A stretch of DNA of 6,417 nucleotides from JAFDVL01 sp031398365 (GTDB lineage Bacteria > Acidobacteriota > Blastocatellia > RBC074), in the NCBI GenBank assembly GCA_031398365.1, contig JANNND010000563.1, positions 1-6,417 of the forward strand, given 5' to 3'. The translations under genes were made by a program, and so were the position numbers. This document shows, one piece after another, positions 1-5,649 of this stretch (its first letter is position 1; each line of letters begins with the position of its first letter). A model generated the notes under the pieces. It ran no database searches and was not told the origin of the DNA. It saw only the letters and a program-made list of their open reading frames with translations.

Positions 1-2
1 CT

Positions 3-245
3 GGCGGCGTCCGTATCGGCACGGCCGAGATCTATTGCCAGGTCGAGCAACTGGACGAAGTGCTCGAGAGCGTCGTCGTCGGCCAGGACATCGGCCATGA
101 CGTGCGGGTGGTGCTTTTCGTGCGCCTGCGCGAGGGCCTGATGCTAACTGCAATTCAACGCCACCCCGCTGACCTTTGCGCAAGGTGGACAAATATTCAC
201 CTTATTACTACAGCCCAATTCCATCGTTGTGAACGCGCTTGGTAA
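3..245 (+). pseudogene. Fragment of acetoacetyl-CoA synthetase (C-terminal region), chimeric tail
   Basis: The frame is open from the left edge and begins GGVRIGTAEIYCQVE, followed by LDEVLES and DVRVVLFVRLREGL. I recognise this as the C-terminal AMP-binding subdomain of acetoacetyl-CoA synthetase (acetoacetate-CoA ligase), which activates acetoacetate with ATP and CoA for ketone-body or polyhydroxybutyrate metabolism. In the family this segment carries the conserved G-V-R-I-G-T-A-E-I-Y stretch. The similarity ends at about base 141-149 (after REGLML). The remaining residues up to the stop at 243-245 look like out-of-frame translation of the PEP-CTERM gene that follows. The family normally continues for well over a hundred further residues, so the gene is broken here. 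GC is about 66% over bases 1-140, against about 49% over 151-240. The family call is from memory of the motif; the loss of homology is inferred. Confidence 0.7.
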
Positions 246-381
246 TGTTCCGCTGACGGCACTGCTCACCTTAAATGGCGGGGCAGCTCCAATCCCGGAA
301 CCCGCCTCGCTGTTGCTGCTTGGCAGTGGGCTGGCAACCTTGGGTGGCCTGTTGAAACGCCGCAAGAAGCCTACAACGTAA
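148..381 (+). pseudogene. C-terminal remnant of a PEP-CTERM sorted secreted protein
   Basis: This frame is open from just after an in-frame stop (145-147) to the stop at 379-381. It reads FNATPLTFAQGGQ, then a beta-type segment, then PIPEPASLLLLGSG and a hydrophobic helix ending in KRRKK. That is a textbook PEP-CTERM signal: a PEP motif (codons 295-303), a transmembrane helix and a basic tail. Such proteins are exported and then processed by an exosortase. No plausible start codon with a ribosome binding site lies upstream in this frame, and the 5' part is replaced by the acetoacetyl-CoA synthetase fragment. Only the last 77 or so residues therefore survive in this contig. The sorting signal itself is clear. 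What the missing body did cannot be told. Confidence 0.75.
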
Positions 382-407
382 TTTATTTACTGCAGGCTGA
401 TCCTGAC

Positions 408-434
408 GGGAGCGAGTTGACCCTGCTCGCTCCC
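408..434 (+). terminator. Probable terminator hairpin after the PEP-CTERM gene
   Basis: GGGAGCGAG (408-416) pairs perfectly with CTCGCTCCC (426-434) around a 9-nt loop, and is followed by ATTTAT. It starts 27 nt after the PEP-CTERM stop codon. The stem is GC-rich, as in intrinsic terminators, but the downstream tract is only partly U-rich, so termination efficiency is uncertain. The hairpin contains the TTG at 417, which argues against that codon as the start of the next gene. Confidence 0.5.
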
Positions 435-455
435 ATTTATGCCCTGGAAATGATT

Positions 456-1781
456 ATGCGCAAACCAACAATGCTCTTTACCGGTGTTCTGCTTACCGCT
501 TTGCTTGTTTTACTTGGAGTCCTGTTCCTTTCATCTGGCAAGGACAACGCAAAAAGCGCTGCTGCTCCGACCACTATTTCTGCGCTCGCTGGCGCTGGGA
601 CTCCGGCTGATAAGCGCATTCAACTGGCGGAATCGGCCATCAAAGCCAAGCCTCAACAAGCCAGCGGGTACAACCAACTCGGTGCTGCGCTGATCCAAAA
701 AGCGCGGGAAACGGGCGATTTCAGTTTGAACGCGCGCGCCGAAGCTGCGATCAAACGTTCTCTGGAAGTGAACCCCGATACGACGACGGAAAATTACGAT
801 GCGTTGCGCCTGCAAGCCACTTTACATCTCACCTATCATCGCTTTGCAGAAGCTTTACAAACGGGTCAGGAGATGCAAAAGCTACATCCCAACGATCATT
901 ATGTGTACGGCGTGCTGACCGATGCGTTGGTGGAACTGGGCCGTTACCCGGAAGCAGTGACCGCCGCTGATAAAATGGTAGACCTGCGGCCCGATGCTAC
1001 GTCGTATGCACGGATTTCTTACTTGCGTGCGTTACACGGCTATCAGGAACAGGCCATTGACGCGATGCGCATGGCCGTCCGAGCTTCCAGCCCACGCGAC
1101 CGCGAAGGTCACGCGTGGTATCGCGTGCAACTGGGCAATGAACTGCTCAATGCGGGGAAGAGCAAGGAAGCCGAACGCGAATTCGACACGGCGCTACAGG
1201 TGTTTCCTGATTATTACGAGGCGCTCGCCGCCAAAGCCCAGTTGGCGGTTCGGGCCGGAGCCTATGACCAGGCCATTGATTCTTATCGCCGCGCCCAGGA
1301 GCGCGTGCCTTTGCCCGATACCGTAGTCGCGCTCGGTGATCTGTACACGAAGCTGGGGCGCAGCGCGGAGGCGCAAAGCCAATATGCTTTGCTGGAAGCG
1401 ATGGAGCGCGCCGGGGGCAACACCTATTCGTCCAAAATGGCGCTGTATCTGGCCGATCACGATCTGAAACTGGATGAAGCGCTCGCCATCGCACGCCGCG
1501 AACGAGCCGCGCGCGCCGATATTTATACCTGCGACGTATTAGCCTGGTGCTTATTCAAAAAGGGAGAACTGGCAGAGGCCAAAACAGCGATTACAGAGGC
1601 ATTGCGGCTCGGCACCCATGATGCCCGCATTTATTATCACGCCGGGATGATTTATCAGGGTTTGGGCGATACCGCCTCTGCCAGCAAGTATCTCAAAATG
1701 GCCCTTACCACGAATCCTGCGTTTGATGTGCTGCAAGCTGACAACGCCAACCAGACGCTCAAAACCATTGCTAAAGGGTGA
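456..1781 (+). CDS. Membrane-anchored tetratricopeptide-repeat (TPR) protein
   Basis: This 441-residue protein begins MRKPTML and has a hydrophobic helix at about residues 7-25, then a low-complexity linker (about 30-50). It is probably an uncleaved signal anchor, putting the rest in the periplasm. From about residue 55 to 425 the chain is a run of helical repeats with TPR spacing. Clear examples include YVYGVLTDALVELGRYPEAV (149-168), the repeats at about 218-252 and 254-286, DTVVALGDLYTKLGRSAEA near 288-306, and the last two at about 355-387 and 390-422. No catalytic motif is visible, so it is likely a scaffold or protein-binding factor. I chose ATG 456 because TGGAAA (445-450) lies just upstream and the codon starts a good signal anchor. 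TTG 417 sits in a hairpin loop, and ATG 450 is too close to that purine stretch. The HPLGNF gene follows on the same strand after 163 bp, so co-transcription is plausible. Binding partners are unknown. Confidence 0.85.
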   Translation: MRKPTMLFTGVLLTALLVLLGVLFLSSGKDNAKSAAAPTTISALAGAGTPADKRIQLAESAIKAKPQQASGYNQLGAALIQKARETGDFSLNARAEAAIKRSLEVNPDTTTENYDALRLQATLHLTYHRFAEALQTGQEMQKLHPNDHYVYGVLTDALVELGRYPEAVTAADKMVDLRPDATSYARISYLRALHGYQEQAIDAMRMAVRASSPRDREGHAWYRVQLGNELLNAGKSKEAEREFDTALQVFPDYYEALAAKAQLAVRAGAYDQAIDSYRRAQERVPLPDTVVALGDLYTKLGRSAEAQSQYALLEAMERAGGNTYSSKMALYLADHDLKLDEALAIARRERAARADIYTCDVLAWCLFKKGELAEAKTAITEALRLGTHDARIYYHAGMIYQGLGDTASASKYLKMALTTNPAFDVLQADNANQTLKTIAKG

Positions 1782-1824
1782 AGAGCAGGAAGCTTTATTT
1801 TAGTTTGGTGATTACAGTCCCGAC

Positions 1825-1914
1825 AAAAAGTACAACAAACGTCCCGTTTGTTGCTGTTCTTGCCAGCGAGCGCGTGGGCGAACGGGAACAAACGGGACGT
1901 TTGTTCTACATTTT
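1825..1914. repeat. REPIN-like double palindrome (two inverted copies of a hairpin unit)
   Basis: Two copies of AACAAACG-NNN-CGTTTGTT occur in inverted orientation. The left copy has a 9-bp stem at 1833-1853 with loop TCC; the right copy has a 9-bp stem at 1886-1906 with loop GGA. Each is a hairpin alone. The two arms also pair with each other: 1825-1852 matches the reverse complement of 1887-1914 at 26 of 28 positions. Pairing continues weakly inward through the GC-rich centre (for example 1856-1859 with 1880-1883). This nested architecture resembles REP doublets (REPINs) or a miniature inverted-repeat element. It fills most of the 163-bp gap between the TPR and HPLGNF genes. It could act as a terminator, an attenuator or an mRNA-stabilising structure. 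Dispersal in the genome is presumed and cannot be seen from one copy. Confidence 0.75.
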
Positions 1915-1944
1915 CAGAACAGGAATTTACAAAGACTCAATCGT

Positions 1945-2745
1945 ATGACAAGACTATTTTTGGCGATGTTCCTGCTGGCTGGTCTCTCTCAGAGAGCGTG
2001 GACACATCCGCTTGGCAATTTCACCGTCAGCCATTACACGCGTCTTGAGATAGCGCCGGAGCGCATCTCTGTGCGCTACGTGATTGATATGGCGGAGCTT
2101 TCCACGTTTCAGGAATTTGAGCTCATTGATACGAATGGCAACCGCGCCCCGGATCAGGAAGAGTTGACCGCATACGGCCAGCGCATGGCCGCGCAATATG
2201 CACAGGGCCTTCAGCTCACGATGGAGGGCGCGCGCCTGCCGCTGCGCGTCGCAGGACAACAAGTGATTTGGCAACAGGGCGAGGGCGGACTGCCGAATCT
2301 GCGCCTTGAATGTGATTTGTTGACCGACCTTCCGGCGCTCTCAGCCGGAGCCGCGCATCGCCTTCACTTTGCAGATACGAACCGCCGCGACCGCAGCGGA
2401 TGGCGCGAGATTGTCGTGCTGCCCCAGCCGGGCATCGCGATTTTTGACAGCACAGCGTTTGGCGATGGCGTCACAAATGAACTGAAAGTTTTTCCCAAAG
2501 ATTTGCTGGCAGGCGTCCTCAGTGAACAAAGCGCGGAATTGTCATTCATCCACGGAACCGCTCCGGCAGGCGCGCGCGCGTTGCAAACCCGCGCTGGGCA
2601 ACAGGTGGAAGCACAGGCGCGTTCGCCCTTTACGGCTTTGCTGACTGTGCCAAATCTTACGATAAAAGTCGGGTTGGTAGGCTTATTGCTCTTGGCGCTC
2701 GGCTATGGCTACCGGCGCGTTCGGCAACTGTCTGCTGGCGTCTAA
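1945..2745 (+). CDS. Secreted, single-helix HPLGNF protein: orphan N-terminal domain of a NicO-type Ni/Co permease
   Basis: The protein has 266 residues. A Sec signal peptide (about 1-20, ending RAWT) is followed directly by HPLGNFTVSHYTRLE. The body continues with RYVIDMAELSTFQEFELID and an EF-hand-like loop D62-x-N64-x-N66-x-x-x-D70-x-x-E73. I recognise this as the periplasmic N-terminal domain of the extended NicO/HupE-like nickel/cobalt transporters of Acidobacteriota, Actinomycetota and Gemmatimonadota. In those, several membrane helices with a conserved His/Asp motif follow. Here the chain ends after one hydrophobic helix (about 239-256) and a short basic tail (RRVRQ). No permease remnant lies in the 68 bp before the convergent gene. 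It is therefore either a truncated transporter or a free-standing, membrane-anchored metal-binding or accessory protein. ATG 1945 gives a proper signal peptide. The only AGGA (1921-1924) is about 20 nt upstream, so the ribosome site is weak. The exact function is inferred. Confidence 0.7.
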   Translation: MTRLFLAMFLLAGLSQRAWTHPLGNFTVSHYTRLEIAPERISVRYVIDMAELSTFQEFELIDTNGNRAPDQEELTAYGQRMAAQYAQGLQLTMEGARLPLRVAGQQVIWQQGEGGLPNLRLECDLLTDLPALSAGAAHRLHFADTNRRDRSGWREIVVLPQPGIAIFDSTAFGDGVTNELKVFPKDLLAGVLSEQSAELSFIHGTAPAGARALQTRAGQQVEAQARSPFTALLTVPNLTIKVGLVGLLLLALGYGYRRVRQLSAGV

Positions 2746-2751
2746 TTCGAC

Positions 2752-2780
2752 GGTAGCGCGATTTGGCAAATCGCGCTACC
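2752..2780. terminator. Perfect 13-bp palindrome between convergent genes; likely bidirectional terminator or REP-like element
   Basis: GGTAGCGCGATTT (2752-2764) is followed by loop GGC and the exact complement AAATCGCGCTACC (2768-2780). It sits 7 nt after the HPLGNF stop and 34 nt downstream of the stop of the convergent oxidoreductase, the usual place for a shared terminator. Neither side has a long T run. The unusually long perfect stem also suits a dispersed palindromic repeat. Structure certain, role inferred. Confidence 0.65.
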
Positions 2781-2813
2781 ACTTACCAGGCTAGACTGCT
2801 TAAGGTGCAGGCA

Positions 2814-4169
2814 TTACAGCTTGGACATTAATCCGTTCAACTTCCACGGCGCGCGGTATTCTTTTGACACCAGCTTTTGCGCCTCGGCATCGCCAATCAC
2901 TTTTTCTTTCTCCACATCCCAGCGCACCGTCTTGCCTGTACGAAATGCGATATTGCCCAAGTGACAGGCGATCATTGAATTGTGGCCAATCTCTACATCA
3001 GAGTTCGGTTGCTTGCGTGAATCCAGACAATCCACAAAATTTTTGACGTGCAGAAAATGACCGTCTGCCCCGCCGCCGCCCTGGCGCGGCAAACTTGCAG
3101 CCTGGGGTTTGAAGCTCTTGCGCCGTCCTTTGCCGACCGTTTCGGGATAGACCTCCCAGCCGCCACGATCCACGACCAGAATGCCGTTGTTGCCGTGCAG
3201 CGCGACCCCGTGATCGCGTTGAAATGGCCCCTGCCCAATCGCCGTTGCATGTTCCCAAATCATTGAATAACTGCCGCAATCCCAAATCGCCTGCTGCGTG
3301 TCGGGCGTTTCTTCGGCATTGTCCGGGAAGCCGTATTTGCCGCCGACGGACGAAGCCGACAAGGGCGCTTTAATGCCCATGTACCAGTTGGCAATATCAA
3401 TCATGTGCGCCCCCCAATCCGTCATCAGCCCGCCCGAATAATCGTAAAACCAGCGAAAATTGAAGTGAAACCGATGCTTATTGAAGGGGCGTTTCGGCGC
3501 GGGGCCAAGCCACAAATCGTAATCCACTCCGGCAGGCGGATCGCTGTCAGGAGCCTTATCAATGTCGCCCATCCAATCCTGATAGGCCCATGTGCGCACC
3601 ACGCGAATTTTGCCCAGCGCGCCGCTCTGCACATAATCGAACGCGTCCTTGTAATGCGGTGTCGAGCGTTGCTGCGTCCCCATTTGCACGATGCGATTGT
3701 GCCGCCGCGCGACATCCACCATCACGCGACCCTCGCCAATCGTGAGTGAAAGAGGCTTTTCGACGTAGACGTCTTTGCCCGCCTGACAGGCCGCGACGGT
3801 CGGCAGCGCGTGCCAATGATCGGGCGTGCCAATGATGACGGCATCAATGTTTTTGTCGTCGGTGACTTTGCGAAAGTCCCGCGTGCGCAGGGCCGGATTT
3901 TGATTCGCTTGTTTCGCAACCATCGCAGCGGCTTGCGTGACTTGCGCATCGTCTACGTCACAGAGCGCGACGCATTCAATGTTGGGAATCATCAGCATTT
4001 TGCGCAGGTCATTCGTGCCTTGCCCCCCACAGCCAATCAAAGCGACGCGGATGCGTTTGTTCGCGCCTTGAATGCGCGCATACGAAACCGCGCTGACAGA
4101 TTTGGAAACAACCGAAGCGGCAGTCGCTCCGGCGAGAGAGGTTTGTAGAAATTGGCGACGACTGTTCAT
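2814..4169 (-). CDS. Tat-exported Gfo/Idh/MocA-family oxidoreductase
   Basis: This 451-residue NAD(P)-dependent sugar or polyol dehydrogenase-like protein starts with a twin-arginine signal (SRRQFLQ at 3-9, hydrophobic stretch to about 27, possible cleavage after SVSA). The Rossmann domain shows the dinucleotide loop IGCGGQG (45-51), an acidic DVDD (71-74) at the end of the next strand, GTPDHWHA (114-121) and the family signature EKP (137-139, Lys138 the usual catalytic lysine). The C-terminal domain includes YDYSGGLMTDWGAHMID (242-258). Length suits exported members of the family. By analogy with Zymomonas glucose-fructose oxidoreductase, it would be folded with its cofactor before Tat export. 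ATG at 4167-4169 is preceded by AAGGAGA (4176-4182), about 6 nt away. It is divergent from thuA, suggesting a joint role in sugar oxidation and a shared control region. The substrate cannot be read from the sequence. Inositol or glucoside dehydrogenase and ThuB-like activity are all possible. Confidence 0.93.
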   Translation of the reverse strand: MNSRRQFLQTSLAGATAASVVSKSVSAVSYARIQGANKRIRVALIGCGGQGTNDLRKMLMIPNIECVALCDVDDAQVTQAAAMVAKQANQNPALRTRDFRKVTDDKNIDAVIIGTPDHWHALPTVAACQAGKDVYVEKPLSLTIGEGRVMVDVARRHNRIVQMGTQQRSTPHYKDAFDYVQSGALGKIRVVRTWAYQDWMGDIDKAPDSDPPAGVDYDLWLGPAPKRPFNKHRFHFNFRWFYDYSGGLMTDWGAHMIDIANWYMGIKAPLSASSVGGKYGFPDNAEETPDTQQAIWDCGSYSMIWEHATAIGQGPFQRDHGVALHGNNGILVVDRGGWEVYPETVGKGRRKSFKPQAASLPRQGGGGADGHFLHVKNFVDCLDSRKQPNSDVEIGHNSMIACHLGNIAFRTGKTVRWDVEKEKVIGDAEAQKLVSKEYRAPWKLNGLMSKL

Positions 4170-4176
4170 AGTGGTT

Positions 4177-4181
4177 CTCCT
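4177..4181 (-). promoter_or_regulatory. Shine-Dalgarno of the Gfo/Idh/MocA gene
   Basis: On the minus strand AGGAG lies 7 nt before the ATG at 4167-4169, the strongest ribosome site in the window. It confirms the start that begins the Tat signal peptide. Confidence 0.85.
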
Positions 4182-4221
4182 TGGATAGTGTAGACGGCGA
4201 ATTGAGAGAAGAAGAGCGATT

Positions 4222-4311
4222 ACGGAATAGACGGAAATAACGGAAAATACGGAATAATTGAATCTCTAACCAATATTCTTCTGTCTGTTTCGTTATTTCC
4301 GTCTGTTCCGT
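4222..4311. repeat. Inverted repeat made of tandem 9-bp ACGGAAnAn units
   Basis: On the plus strand four units follow one another from 4222 to 4257: ACGGAATAG, ACGGAAATA, ACGGAAAAT, ACGGAATAA. Reading the minus strand from 4311 down to 4276 gives ACGGAACAG, ACGGAAATA, ACGAAACAG, ACAGAAGAA. The outer 22 bases of the arms (4221-4242 and 4291-4312) are complementary except for one position. Similarity continues outward as GAGAA/GA-rich sequence to about 4205 and 4328, with small gaps. The loop between the unit arrays is 18 nt (4258-4275). The element lies between the divergent oxidoreductase and thuA genes, inside both likely leaders. It may be a multi-site operator or a small dispersed element. 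No protein-coding role is apparent. Confidence 0.75.
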
Positions 4312-4379
4312 ACTCTCGTCTTTCTCACCCTCATCACGTTTCTGCTCGCCGTACCATACCCGGATTGTCCGCCAAGCGA

Positions 4380-4404
4380 TTGCCAGTTGGCAAGATCATT
4401 GCCA
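4380..4404. promoter_or_regulatory. Candidate operator: TTGCCA-GT-TGGCAA palindrome plus third half-site
   Basis: A perfect 6-bp inverted repeat, TTGCCA (4380-4385) and TGGCAA (4388-4393) around GT, is flanked by GAT and GATC. It is followed by another TTGCCA at 4399-4404, 19 bp (about two helical turns) after the first. It sits 45-69 bp upstream of the thuA ATG. The symmetry and position suit a repressor or activator of the divergent sugar genes. The cognate regulator is not in the window, so the role is inferred. Confidence 0.35.
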
Positions 4405-4432
4405 TAATCGCCGCGCTCTCAAAATTCATCAC

Positions 4433-4437
4433 AGGAG
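4433..4437 (+). promoter_or_regulatory. Shine-Dalgarno deciding the thuA start
   Basis: AGGAG lies 11 nt before ATG 4449. It favours that codon over the upstream in-frame TTG at 4365, which has no ribosome site and would bury the signal peptide behind 28 extra residues. Confidence 0.8.
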
Positions 4438-4448
4438 ATTCATCAATT

Positions 4449-5255
4449 ATGAAATCATTTTTTGCTGCCCTCGCAGTTATACTTTTGCTTACCTCTGCTG
4501 CCCTGGCGCAGAAATCCAACAAAGTCCGCGCCCTGTGCTGGTCGGAACAAACCGAACCGCGCGAAATTTATCACACCGGGATCAGTGGCGCGTTAGCCGA
4601 TCACCTCAATAAACAAAAGGGGATTGCAGCCAAAACGTCGCAACTGGCGGATGCCGATTCCGGGTTGAGCGAAGAGCTGCTGAAGAACACGGACGTGCTG
4701 ATTTGGTTTGGTCACCGGAAGCATAACGATGTGTCGGACGAAGTTGTCAAGCGCGTGGTCAAGCACATCCGTGAACGCGGCATGGGCTTCATCGCCTTGC
4801 ACTCGGCCCACTTCTCGAAGCCGTTGAAAGTTGCGTTGCAGGCTACTGGCAGTTGGAGTTCATACGTTAACTTCGCCAAGCCCGAACAAGTCTGGGTTGT
4901 GTCGCCCAAGCATCCAATTGCGAAAGGCATTCAGGATTTCACCATTCCGAAAACCGAAATCTACACGGAGCCATTCGACGTGCCGACGCCGGAAGCCGTC
5001 ATCTTTGAAGGCACGTGGGAAACCGGGCATCGCAACCGCGAAGTCATGGTATGGACGCTCGACAAAGGTCGCTTCGTGTATATTCGCCCCGGCCACGAAG
5101 AGTACCCGATCTTCTTTATGCCGCAGATGCAGCAACTAATAGTGAATTCGGTGTTGTGGGCAGGCAGGAAAACAAATGCCTCGGCGAATTTGCCCAAACG
5201 GGAAGCTGGCCCGCAGGCGACTGCCACCGGGCCATATAAACCAGCTAAAAAATAG
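4449..5255 (+). CDS. thuA: Sec-exported ThuA-family protein (trehalose utilization protein)
   Basis: The protein has 268 residues. A Sec signal peptide (about 1-20) ends in an A-L-A cleavage motif before Q21, so it is predicted to be periplasmic. The mature part follows canonical ThuA throughout: KVRALCWSEQTE (25-36), GISGALADHL (44-53), TDVLIWFGHRKHNDVSDEVV (81-100), GFIALHSAHFSK (113-124), VSPKHPIAKG (151-160) and the C-terminal RPGHEEYP (213-220). ThuA adopts a glutamine-amidotransferase-like fold. In rhizobia it works with ThuB, a Gfo/Idh/MocA dehydrogenase, in trehalose and 3-keto-sugar breakdown. Here the divergent neighbour is just such an oxidoreductase, also exported. Typical ThuA proteins are cytoplasmic, so the leader is notable. 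The last 28 residues (KTNASAN to the end) are a Pro/Ala/Lys-rich tail of no known role. Family assignment is strong; the exact substrate is unknown. Confidence 0.9.
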   Translation: MKSFFAALAVILLLTSAALAQKSNKVRALCWSEQTEPREIYHTGISGALADHLNKQKGIAAKTSQLADADSGLSEELLKNTDVLIWFGHRKHNDVSDEVVKRVVKHIRERGMGFIALHSAHFSKPLKVALQATGSWSSYVNFAKPEQVWVVSPKHPIAKGIQDFTIPKTEIYTEPFDVPTPEAVIFEGTWETGHRNREVMVWTLDKGRFVYIRPGHEEYPIFFMPQMQQLIVNSVLWAGRKTNASANLPKREAGPQATATGPYKPAKK

Positions 5256-5270
5256 GAAATTACAAATACA

Positions 5271-5306
5271 TAATTAGCCAGCCGCGTTGATGCGGTTGGC
5301 TAATTA
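5271..5306. terminator. Bidirectional terminator between convergent thuA and thiamine-binding genes
   Basis: TAATTAGCCAGCCGC (5271-5285) pairs with 5292-5306 over 15 bp with a single G-T wobble, around loop GTTGAT. It lies 15 nt after the thuA stop and 28 nt past the stop of the minus-strand gene. Its A/T-rich ends give U-rich tails on both strands. The minus-strand side, running into further T-rich sequence, is the better terminator. Confidence 0.75.
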
Positions 5307-5334
5307 CATGAATGCCAAATTAAGGCGCTATTGC

Positions 5335-5640
5335 CTAGTGCTTTAACTTTCTTCCCAACTGTTCTTCAATCGCTGTGATGTTGCGATTGATTTGGTTGGT
5401 CTCGCCGACTTCATCCTGTATTCGCAGGGTCGTAACGATATGTTTCGAGTGCGCGCGTAAATGATCCTGGCAGGTTTTGATCACTTCCATCACCTCATCC
5501 CATTCCCCTTCAATACACGTTCCACTGGGAGTCAGTTTATAGGGCAGCGATGACTTATCAACGATGTCCAAAACCTGTGCTAAGGGAGCGGCCAGGCTCT
5601 CCCCAATACCGAGTGGAATCATGGCAAATTCTACGAGCAT
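5335..5640 (-). CDS. MTH1187/YkoF-type thiamine-binding protein (UPF0045)
   Basis: This small 101-residue protein starts MLVEFAMIPLGIGES and contains LPYKLTPSGTCIEGEWDEVMEVI (about 32-54). It ends IEEQLGRKLKH. These are the hallmarks of the MTH1187/YkoF-like family (UPF0045): a ferredoxin-like alpha/beta fold of about 100 residues that forms oligomers. Relatives bind thiamine or its hydroxymethylpyrimidine moiety. It has no signal peptide and is cytoplasmic. AGGAG (RC of 5646-5650) lies 5 nt before the ATG and overlaps the stop of the upstream HAD gene, so the two are co-transcribed and probably translationally coupled. No thiamine riboswitch is visible, and the ligand is inferred from the family. 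Confidence 0.9.
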   Translation of the reverse strand: MLVEFAMIPLGIGESLAAPLAQVLDIVDKSSLPYKLTPSGTCIEGEWDEVMEVIKTCQDHLRAHSKHIVTTLRIQDEVGETNQINRNITAIEEQLGRKLKH

Positions 5641-5649
5641 AATTTCTCC

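Noticed and set aside
417..455. N-terminal extension of the TPR protein from TTG 417
   Set aside because: The codon lies in a perfect hairpin loop with no ribosome site, and the extension precedes a good signal-anchor start at 456.
531..1494. Minus-strand and alternate-frame open frames across the TPR gene (for example 531-815, 994-1326, 1147-1494)
   Set aside because: Their compositions (Arg/Pro/Cys-rich) are typical of out-of-frame reading. The TPR frame is continuous and has repeat structure throughout.
1655..2048. Two overlapping open frames (1655-1891 minus, 1848-2048 plus) that both encode the peptide NKRDVC-x-TF
   Set aside because: The shared peptide is produced by the two arms of the inverted repeat at 1825-1914 read on opposite strands. 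The frames otherwise overlap the TPR and HPLGNF genes and show no protein features.
2746..2813. Frameshifted remainder of the NicO permease after the HPLGNF gene
   Set aside because: Only 68 bp separate it from the convergent gene, and they are mostly the 29-nt palindrome. No transporter motif is readable in any frame.
3405..4148. Long plus-strand open frames (3405-3749 and 3810-4148) opposite the oxidoreductase
   Set aside because: They are antisense shadows of a strongly supported minus-strand gene with full family motifs; they have no ribosome sites and no recognisable domains.
4222..4257. CRISPR-like array
   Set aside because: The units are contiguous 9-mers with no spacers, and the facing array makes a hairpin. 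No cas gene is present.
4365..4448. N-terminal extension of ThuA from TTG 4365
   Set aside because: No Shine-Dalgarno precedes it, the stretch contains a palindrome, and AGGAG at 4433-4437 serves ATG 4449, which begins a normal signal peptide.
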